Source: UMGS1387 sp045577475 (GTDB lineage Bacteria; Bacillota; Clostridia; Oscillospirales; CAG-382). From it: a stretch of 9,599 nt of DNA. The stretch spans positions 1 through 9,599 of the forward strand of contig JAZNIM010000104.1 in NCBI GenBank assembly GCA_045577475.1, given 5' to 3'. Made by a program: the position numbers and the translations under genes. This document shows, piece by piece, positions 1 through 5,139 of this stretch. How positions within the stretch are numbered: position 1 is the stretch's first letter; every line of letters begins with the position of its first letter. The notes under the pieces are model-generated. The model saw only the letters and a program-made list of their open reading frames with translations. It had not been told where the DNA came from and searched no databases.

Positions 1-351
1 GTTCTTATCGTAGCCTGCATGGCACACAAGGTCAGGTATACCCAAAACGCCGCAGACCTCAAGTGCTCTTGCAGTCTTGGATACCGCATCCTCAAAGCCG
101 TCTTGCCCTGCCATGTTATTGGTATCTGGAGAGTGTGCCTGAAGGAAGTCCGCACCTAATTTTTCCGTTTCATTCTTCAGGTTAAAAGCAGCCTTTTCCC
201 AGTTGTCCCCGAAAAAAGCGTCCCCCTCAAGAGGTTTATACATATTCAAATCAAAGTGCTTAAAGCCTGCCTCCAAGCCGTATTTTACACTCTGAAGATA
301 GTCGTTTTTTGTATATGCGTCAAAATCGCATGTTGTGGTTACAAGCTTCAT
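1..351 (-). CDS. Sugar phosphate isomerase/epimerase-like TIM-barrel protein (partial, N-terminal 117 aa)
   Basis: The reading frame is open from an ATG at 351-349 to the window edge, so only the N-terminal 117 residues are present. It begins MKLVTTTCDFDAYTK and contains FKHFDLNMYKP near residues 32-42, a stretch LGADFLQAHSPDT near 66-78 and GIPDLVCHAGY near 104-114. A short beta strand at the start, an acidic residue at the end of strand 2 and a His at the end of later strands (QAHS, VCHAG) are what is expected of the xylose isomerase-like / AP-endonuclease-2 TIM barrel family. Those enzymes isomerise or epimerise sugars or sugar phosphates using a divalent metal. An AGAGGG ribosome binding site lies about 10 nt upstream of the ATG. 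The gene starts 33 nt after a ROK regulator stop codon, so co-transcription and a sugar-catabolic role are likely. The substrate cannot be named. Confidence 0.75.
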   Translation of the reverse strand, partial: MKLVTTTCDFDAYTKNDYLQSVKYGLEAGFKHFDLNMYKPLEGDAFFGDNWEKAAFNLKNETEKLGADFLQAHSPDTNNMAGQDGFEDAVSKTARALEVCGVLGIPDLVCHAGYDKN

Positions 352-384
352 ATATTTCTACACCCTCTATTTTATATTCCCCCG

Positions 385-1509
385 TTAAACCGACAGAAAC
401 CTATCAAACACAATTTCCGCCGAAGCAAGAGGTTTTATATTAACATCCCAGCTTGCAGGATAAACCTTTATCGGGTGATGAAGAATCTGACAGTTGACAG
501 CCTGTTCAAGACTCTGCGCAAGAAAAGCACCGTCATACCGTATATCACCGGCAAGAAGAACTGTATCAATTCCCATGAGATTTGCAAGATTTGTGATTCC
601 AACAGAAAGATACTGAACCTCATACTCGAAAATATTCATGGCATCCTCGCAAATGCTGCGCTCATTCATCACGTCCTCCCACGTGGAGAAACGTGTGCCT
701 TCAAGCAGATTTGGTATTGCCGCATAGGCTTCAAGGCATCCGCAGCGTCCGCAATCGCATTTTTTGCCGTCAAACTTTATGCTGGTATGTCCCAGTTCTC
801 CCGTAAATGAGCTTTTGCCGTGAAAGGCTTTTCCACCCAAAATTATTCCCGAGCCTACACCGCTGTCAACAAGCAGAAGTAAAAAATTCTCACTTCCGTG
901 TGCTTCGGGTTTTCCAAGATTGAAGCGTGCTATTGATGAAGCATCATTTTCAATATATACGGGCATTCCCAGCGCCTCTGAAACCTTGTCTGCAATGCTC
1001 GTATTATGCCAAAGTGCAAAGCGGGGCGGGTTTAATATCCTGCCGCTTTGTACATCAAGAGGTCCCGGAGCAGATATACCCACACCTATAATTTTTTCCC
1101 GTTTTACATCGGATGCCGCAATCAGCTTTTCAAGGCTTATGCACAGAGAAGAAAGCTTGTCTTCTTCCTCTGTCAGCTTGAACCTTGCTTTGCATACAAC
1201 CTCGCCGTTAAAGGACACAATTCCCGCAGAGCAACCGTCACGATTGAGAAACACCCCTACCGCATAGCAGGCATCCTTGGCTATTGACAACGAAACGGGA
1301 GGACGTCCCGATTTTGCCGTGGGAACAAGCTTGTTTTCAACAATCCAGCCTTCCTTTAGCAGTTCATCCGCAATAAGTGAGGCGGATGCGCGTGTAAGAC
1401 CGATTTTTCTTGCAATGTCCGCTCTTGAAAGAGGCTGGCGGTGCAGCAGTCTTAAAAATGATTTTTGGTTGTACAGCTTTGTATATTCTGCATTTCTCGG
1501 TGTGCTCAT
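385..1509 (-). CDS. ROK-family transcriptional regulator (NagC/XylR-like)
   Basis: This is a 374-aa protein of typical ROK-repressor length. Residues about 12-60 form a winged helix-turn-helix (LSRADIARKIGLTRASAS) that should bind operator DNA. The rest is a sugar-kinase-like ROK fold: GVGISAPGP at 142-150, IENDASS at 186-192, GVGSGI at 217-222, GELGH at 237-241 and the zinc-binding signature CDCGRCGCLE at 251-260. His241 and the three cysteines of the CxCGxxGC motif are the expected zinc ligands. ROK repressors leave their operator when a sugar or sugar phosphate binds the C-terminal domain. The ATG at 1509 is supported by AAGGAG at 1516-1521 and by a strong promoter upstream. The next gene, an isomerase/epimerase-like protein, starts 33 nt downstream, so the regulator probably controls that pathway and perhaps itself. 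The inducer is unknown. Confidence 0.92.
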   Translation of the reverse strand: MSTPRNAEYTKLYNQKSFLRLLHRQPLSRADIARKIGLTRASASLIADELLKEGWIVENKLVPTAKSGRPPVSLSIAKDACYAVGVFLNRDGCSAGIVSFNGEVVCKARFKLTEEEDKLSSLCISLEKLIAASDVKREKIIGVGISAPGPLDVQSGRILNPPRFALWHNTSIADKVSEALGMPVYIENDASSIARFNLGKPEAHGSENFLLLLVDSGVGSGIILGGKAFHGKSSFTGELGHTSIKFDGKKCDCGRCGCLEAYAAIPNLLEGTRFSTWEDVMNERSICEDAMNIFEYEVQYLSVGITNLANLMGIDTVLLAGDIRYDGAFLAQSLEQAVNCQILHHPIKVYPASWDVNIKPLASAEIVFDRFLSV

Positions 1510-1515
1510 TTGTTA

Positions 1516-1521
1516 CTCCTT
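1516..1521 (-). promoter_or_regulatory. Ribosome binding site of the ROK regulator gene
   Basis: AAGGAG on the minus strand, 6 nt before the ATG at 1509-1507, fixes this start codon. Confidence 0.8.
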
Positions 1522-1552
1522 GATGCTGATGGAATGTTTAATCTATATGCTT

Positions 1553-1581
1553 ATTTTATCACATAAGGCAATTCTTGTCAA
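1553..1581 (-). promoter_or_regulatory. Sigma-A type promoter of the ROK regulator operon
   Basis: On the minus strand TTGACA (1581-1576) and TAAAAT (1558-1553) are separated by exactly 17 nt, five or six of six matches to each consensus hexamer. The expected start site is near 1546, about 37 nt before the ATG at 1509. The element lies between the hairpin that follows the antiporter gene and the ROK start, so the regulator and isomerase genes form a transcription unit of their own. Confidence 0.8.
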
Positions 1582-1615
1582 CCAATCAAGCTTCAAACAG
1601 TTTTATGTTATTACA

Positions 1616-1650
1616 AGAAAGGACCGCTTCAAAATAAAGCAGTCCTTTCT
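1616..1650 (-). terminator. Probable terminator hairpin after the cation:proton antiporter gene
   Basis: AGAAAGGAC (1616-1624) pairs with GTCCTTTCT (1642-1650). After one C/A mismatch, GCTT (1626-1629) pairs with AAGC (1637-1640), leaving a 7-nt loop. The hairpin begins 10 nt after the antiporter stop codon. The minus-strand tail is TGTAATAACAT rather than a clean U run, so this is either a weak intrinsic terminator or a 3'-end stabilising stem-loop. Confidence 0.6.
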
Positions 1651-1660
1651 TCTATTGCTA

Positions 1661-2950
1661 TTATTTTTTAACGCTGTCAAGCTTAATCTGACGTCTGTTC
1701 TTAACCTCATCCGACATAGGCTTGATATCTCCTGACTTTGTGAGTGCCCATCTTGTGAGAAGCGGACCGAAAAGCTCATAAATCAGTACGGCAAACAAAG
1801 TAATGTTTCTTATGAGAATACCCTGCTCACCGAACTGTGCACTTGCTATGGTGCACATTCCAAGTGCAACCCCCGCCTGCGGGAACAGTGTGATACCGAG
1901 ATACTTACAGATGTTACTTTCACAACCTATTGCCTTTGCACTTGCAAGTGTTCCGAAATACTTACCAAGACAACGAAAGATTATGTAAACAATACCGATT
2001 ACAACAACCGCATAGTTTGCGAATACGCTAAGCTCAAGCTCCGCACCGCTTATTACAAAGAACAGTGCAAACAAGGGCGAGGTCCATTTGTCGGTTTTCT
2101 CCATAAGATCGTGAGAAAGTGGACAGATGTTGCAGAACACTGTGCCCAACATCATACATACGAGAAGCGATGAAAAGCTTACATGCACAGAGCCGATATG
2201 GAAATCTATCATTGAAAGGGAAACGGTGACAAATACAAATGCAATTGTCATGTTAAGACGGTTTGTATTGGAATTGAAAAGCTTTTCAAGCTGTGTAAGA
2301 AGCCATCCCATAACAGCACCGAGAATAAGAGAAGCCACAATTTCAACAAGGGGATTTACGATAATTGAAACCGCATCAACTGTTCCCGTTCCAAGTGTCT
2401 TTGCAATACCAAAGGAAACTGCAAAAACAATAAGACCCACTGCATCGTCCAACGCAACTATAGGCAAAAGAAGATCGGTAAGCGGTCCCTTAGCCTTATA
2501 CTGTCTTACAACCATAAGAGTTGCTGCCGGCGCCGTTGCCGTTGCTATTGCACCCAATGTTATAACCTGTGAAACGCTTATCTGGTCAGGCATAATAAAA
2601 TGCAAGCCAATGAGGGCAAGGTCAACAAACAGCGTTGCCACAAGTGCCTGGAACACGCCTATTACAAATGCCTTTTTTCCGATTTCCTTCAGTTCTTCAA
2701 GCCTGAATTCACTGCCGATAGAAAAGGCAATAAAGCCGAGGGCAACATCAGCAACAAGTCCCAGATGCTCAACCGCTTCCATGGTATCAAAGCCAAGACC
2801 GCCCACGCCAAGCTGTCCAAGGCAGTACGGTCCGATAAGCACACCTGCAATAAGGTACGCTGTCACAGAAGGAAGCTTCAAAGGCTTAAAAACTCTTGTC
2901 ATTAAAAGACCGCCCAGAAGAGCGATTGATACAGATAACAAAGTACTCAT
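1661..2950 (-). CDS. Cation:proton antiporter (CPA2 / Na+/H+ exchanger family)
   Basis: This is a 429-aa integral membrane protein with about 12 hydrophobic segments, starting with a helix at residues 2-19. It matches the monovalent cation:proton antiporter fold. Diagnostic pieces are LKLPSVTAYLIAGVLIGP at 24-41, LGFIAFSIGSEF at 71-82, the unwound-helix segment ATATAPAAT at 136-144, an Asp-Asp pair (ALDDAVGL, D168-D169) at the place of the ion-binding aspartates of NapA/NhaA-type electrogenic antiporters, and a TM11-type segment LFPQAGVALG at 355-364. It should exchange Na+ or K+ for H+ across the cytoplasmic membrane for pH and ion homeostasis. It lacks the C-terminal TrkA-N/RCK domain of Kef proteins and ends in a short charged tail (about 405-429). 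The ATG at 2950 has a purine-rich AAAGAAGA upstream, a modest ribosome site. It stands as a single gene between two terminator-like hairpins. Ion specificity is not readable from sequence. Confidence 0.92.
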   Translation of the reverse strand: MSTLLSVSIALLGGLLMTRVFKPLKLPSVTAYLIAGVLIGPYCLGQLGVGGLGFDTMEAVEHLGLVADVALGFIAFSIGSEFRLEELKEIGKKAFVIGVFQALVATLFVDLALIGLHFIMPDQISVSQVITLGAIATATAPAATLMVVRQYKAKGPLTDLLLPIVALDDAVGLIVFAVSFGIAKTLGTGTVDAVSIIVNPLVEIVASLILGAVMGWLLTQLEKLFNSNTNRLNMTIAFVFVTVSLSMIDFHIGSVHVSFSSLLVCMMLGTVFCNICPLSHDLMEKTDKWTSPLFALFFVISGAELELSVFANYAVVVIGIVYIIFRCLGKYFGTLASAKAIGCESNICKYLGITLFPQAGVALGMCTIASAQFGEQGILIRNITLFAVLIYELFGPLLTRWALTKSGDIKPMSDEVKNRRQIKLDSVKK

Positions 2951-3112
2951 TTCAAATCTTCTTTCATATTAATATATTGATGATTAAATCTTTGCACAAG
3001 CCTATAATATTAAACAACATTAAATCGTTTTTTGTATTATGCAAATGAAACGTTTATGTGAACAAAACACTTAAAATCAACTTTCTTGCTAAAAATTCAC
3101 GACACAACAAAA

Positions 3113-3160
3113 AAACTGCATCTGCTTACCACCGTTACGGTGACAAAACAGCCGCAGTTT
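3113..3160 (-). terminator. Intrinsic terminator after the EAL-domain gene
   Basis: On the minus strand AAACTGC (3160-3154) pairs with GCAGTTT (3119-3113). An inner CTG/CAG pairing encloses a perfect CACCGT-A-ACGGTG hairpin near 3128-3142. The stem runs into seven consecutive T residues (complement of the A run at 3109-3115). The stop codon of the EAL gene is 12 nt upstream. This is a textbook rho-independent terminator and isolates the EAL gene from the antiporter gene. Confidence 0.88.
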
Positions 3161-3171
3161 AATCTTCGGAT

Positions 3172-3939
3172 TCATTTATTATTATAGCCTTTTACAAAGC
3201 TTATAAACTCATCAACAGGCAGTGCCTTTGAGAAATACCAGCCCTGAATTGCATCACAGCCGATGTTTCTTACCTGTTCAAGCTGCTCCTCGGTTTCAAC
3301 GCCCTCGGCAACAACTGTCATTTCAAGCTTCTTTGCAACCTGAACGGCTGCATCAAAAATAACCAGCGTCTTTCTCTTTTCAAGACACTCAACAACCATT
3401 TCCCTGTCAATCTTCAAGCAGTCAATATCCACATGGCGGATAATTGAAAACGCCGAGCTGCTTTTTCCGTAATCGTCAATGGCAACCATATATCCGTTTT
3501 GACGAAGCAGTTCAATGTGGTGCTTGATAAGGCTTGTTTTATGGAAGCGGTGTGCCTCGGTTATTTCAACCTCAATAAGATTATGCTTTACACCGTACTT
3601 ATCAACAATTTTCTCAAATCTTTCAATAAAATCGTCCTGCTTCAAGGAAATTTTTGAAAAATTCACCGATAACGGAAAAATTTCCAAATCCCCGAAGTTT
3701 TCTTTCCATTTCGCAAGAAAAGCGCACACCAACTCAAGCATGAGAAAGTCAAGCTCAATTATTGAGCCGTCATTCTCAAACTCAAACACATATTTATCGG
3801 GCATAACAGGCTCGCCGTCATTTTTTACATAACGGCTCAGGCTTTCTGCTCCCACAATCTGCTCAGTTTTTGCATCATGTTTGGTCTGAAGATACATTAA
3901 AAAATGTCCGTTCTTCAGCATTTGGTCAATCATCGGCAT
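3172..3939 (-). CDS. Stand-alone EAL-domain protein (putative c-di-GMP phosphodiesterase or sensor)
   Basis: The 255-aa protein is essentially only an EAL domain, with no membrane segment, PAS or GGDEF part. Known catalytic positions of EAL phosphodiesterases are kept: E32 in the signature (ESLSR, so Ser replaces Ala of EAL), N93 (VNFSKIS), E125 (EVEITE), D155-D156 (AIDDYG), K176 (CLKID), E212 (VVAEGVE) and Q232 (IQGWYF). The loop-6 motif, normally DFGTGYSS, reads DYGKSSSAF, a marked divergence in a segment known to affect substrate binding and dimerisation. The expected reaction is hydrolysis of cyclic di-GMP to pGpG in the cytoplasm. Binding without turnover is the alternative. The ATG at 3939 has AGAGG 9 nt upstream and an in-frame TAA nine bases before it, so the protein is not a 3' fragment of a longer open frame. 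It resembles the C-terminal half of GGDEF-EAL proteins of gut Clostridia. A strong terminator follows. Confidence 0.88.
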   Translation of the reverse strand: MPMIDQMLKNGHFLMYLQTKHDAKTEQIVGAESLSRYVKNDGEPVMPDKYVFEFENDGSIIELDFLMLELVCAFLAKWKENFGDLEIFPLSVNFSKISLKQDDFIERFEKIVDKYGVKHNLIEVEITEAHRFHKTSLIKHHIELLRQNGYMVAIDDYGKSSSAFSIIRHVDIDCLKIDREMVVECLEKRKTLVIFDAAVQVAKKLEMTVVAEGVETEEQLEQVRNIGCDAIQGWYFSKALPVDEFISFVKGYNNK

Positions 3940-4113
3940 ATTATTTTACCTCTGCTTTCAAAGTGTTTATTCGCTTTTTAGGTAGGGGTACTTACTATAT
4001 ATGCAATGCACATACATATTGATACGAAATTATCATATCATTCTTATGTGTTCTTTACTTGTATTTTTTGTGAACAAAAACTATTTATTACATTTTCATT
4101 AAGCCGCACAACC

Positions 4114-4191
4114 TATGGCTACGCTGATTTTTATGCTCTTATGCCGCCTGACAACGGGGCAACGGTTGCAGGAGGAACACGTCCCGTGTCC
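4114..4191 (+). pseudogene. Probable remnant of an exosporium/collagen-like protein C-terminal domain
   Basis: The plus-strand frame here reads YGYADFYALMPPDNGATVAG followed by GTRPVS and is then lost. From memory, a closely similar run (ADFYALMPPDNxATVAPGTxVSFPQDG) opens the C-terminal domain of collagen-like or exosporium-like surface proteins in Bacillota. The match stops after the GT, where VSFPQDG would be expected. The frame upstream to a possible ATG at 4006 is unlike protein, and a stop at 4219-4221 follows. The patch is more G+C-rich than its surroundings. It is best read as a small decayed fragment left by rearrangement. The family match is from memory and unverified, so a chance reading frame remains possible. 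Confidence 0.4.
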
Positions 4192-4267
4192 GCTCATCTT
4201 GTAATTGTGCAAATTGGGTAAGGCTTTGGGTCAAGCCTATTGTTCTGAGAGAAGTAGGGGCAATTGA

Positions 4268-4399
4268 TTACAGCTTCAACACATAGTAATAGTAATCCGA
4301 ACACGCTCTAAAGTCTGATATATAGCGGTTTTTGCCTTTTTTAGCCCTTTTGGCTACATTCAACATACTCTTTAGACATTTTATCTCCACTGTTTCCAT
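4268..4399 (-). CDS. Possible small basic protein, 43 aa (uncertain)
   Basis: A minus-strand ATG at 4399-4397 opens 43 codons ending in TAA at 4270-4268. GGAG lies about 4 nt upstream, a rather short spacing. The product starts METVEIKCLKSM, has a strongly basic middle (AKRAKKGKNR) and ends in an aromatic tail (SDYYYYVLKL). I recognise no family. In another frame inside it, an ATG at 4378 preceded by GGAGATAAA has better spacing but encodes only 12 residues (MSKEYVECSQKG). Either could be translated, or both could be remnants. It lies about 75 nt downstream of the nuclease gene on the same strand. Confidence 0.25.
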   Translation of the reverse strand: METVEIKCLKSMLNVAKRAKKGKNRYISDFRACSDYYYYVLKL

Positions 4400-4473
4400 A
4401 TACTCCAGAGCTAACTGTGGGATAACATGTGGTCAATTTGTTTAAATTTGTATAAAAACAAAACGACAAGTCA

Positions 4474-5139
4474 TCAGGAAACTGCACTTGAAATATTATA
4501 AAAAATATGTGTCAATGATAGATTATTAGTGTAAGTACTTTTACACAGTTGATATGTTGTGTTATTTTCTATCAGCGTCAAGTCGCTTGTAATATGTTCT
4601 TTTAATTCCTCCAAGTGTGTCTTTGTTATTTCGCTAATAATTACCATACTATCAACATCGTCCACAATAAAACCTAGCATTATATTCTTTTTATTATATG
4701 ATGAGTATTTAGGAGTATCACCAACAAATCTGCATATTCCATCAACAACATATTTTTTGTTTAGAGAGTTTGTACCATCAAGACGTTTGCACTCTACTAT
4801 ATAATAATCTTTGGCGTTGCGAAGCCAATTACTAGAAACAACACGTATGTCAGTCCTTCCTGCATAGGTGTCTGTCTCAACAACGTAATTTTCAGGAACC
4901 TCTGCGAGAAACCTAATATGAATATTAGATAATCCTATTTTGCAACGAATTTCGTCATTTTCAAGATAATTTTCTAATAAATGCGTTCGAATTTTCTCCT
5001 CATGATTCTGTAGGAGATTTTTTTTTGCAGAACAGTCGTCTACCATCAATTTACAACCATTAACTAAGGATGCAACAATCATTTTGAAAAAGTTATGTTT
5101 GAACCTTTCATTCAGTAATTGGTTTTGGAATCCTCCCAT
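4474..5139 (-). CDS. PD-(D/E)XK restriction endonuclease-like protein of an R-M pair
   Basis: The 221-aa protein has a recognisable PD-(D/E)XK nuclease core: TDIRV with D97, then after about 14 residues a hydrophobic strand ending in IVECKRL with E116 and K118, the usual metal-binding and catalytic Asp, Glu and Lys. Glu47/Glu48 in NHEEKIR is a candidate helix Glu upstream. Downstream YVVDGICRFVGDTPKYSSYN (130-149) resembles the conserved G-x-x-RFV segment of small restriction-like nucleases. It should cleave DNA unmodified by the partner methyltransferase. The ATG at 5139 overlaps the methyltransferase stop codon by one base (TAATG), and GGGGGTGAT just upstream serves as ribosome binding site, so translation is coupled. 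Cleavage site and Type II subclass are not inferable. No DNA-recognition domain is obvious, so specificity may come from a complex with the methyltransferase. The gene is strongly A+T-rich. Confidence 0.8.
   Translation of the reverse strand: MGGFQNQLLNERFKHNFFKMIVASLVNGCKLMVDDCSAKKNLLQNHEEKIRTHLLENYLENDEIRCKIGLSNIHIRFLAEVPENYVVETDTYAGRTDIRVVSSNWLRNAKDYYIVECKRLDGTNSLNKKYVVDGICRFVGDTPKYSSYNKKNIMLGFIVDDVDSMVIISEITKTHLEELKEHITSDLTLIENNTTYQLCKSTYTNNLSLTHIFYNISSAVS

Larger units (their letters stand above)
3940..4473. other. Gene-poor junction between chromosomal EAL gene and restriction-modification cassette
   Basis: These 534 bases contain no well-supported gene. The first part should hold the promoter of the EAL gene, but no convincing -35/-10 pair is visible. 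Positions 4114-4191 look like a decayed protein-coding fragment on the plus strand. A perfect 6-bp stem (AGGCTT 4221-4226 with AAGCCT 4233-4238) follows it without a T run. A possible 43-aa minus-strand ORF occupies 4268-4399. No terminator with a U run is visible after the nuclease gene that ends at 4474, and no inverted-repeat ends or integrase are seen. Base composition shifts from more G+C-rich (about 4100-4200) to A+T-rich beyond 4420, which places the edge of the acquired cassette here. Confidence 0.6.

Noticed and set aside
256..810. Plus-strand open frame of 184 codons
   Set aside because: It lies opposite the isomerase and ROK genes, has low-complexity composition and no ribosome site. 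It is a shadow frame of the minus-strand coding sequence.
2127..2972. Long plus-strand open frame (281 codons)
   Set aside because: It runs antisense to the antiporter gene. Its Ser/Thr/Arg/Pro-rich composition is typical of the reverse complement of a membrane protein gene.
2951..3108. Promoter of the antiporter gene and a possible riboswitch
   Set aside because: Only weak -35/-10 candidates are seen (for example TTGTTC with CATAAT at 18 nt), and no known riboswitch core could be recognised.
4006..4221. Plus-strand 71-codon frame as an intact gene
   Set aside because: Its first half is unlike protein and has no ribosome site. Only about 4114-4191 looks protein-like, so it is listed as a fragment rather than a gene.
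4221..4238. Stem AGGCTT/AAGCCT as a terminator
   Set aside because: There is a perfect 6-bp stem but no T run on either strand, and no convincing gene ends there.
4335..4352. Short inverted repeat TAGCC-CTTTT-GGCTA
   Set aside because: The stem is only 5 bp and lacks a U tail in the direction of the nuclease transcript. It is probably chance.
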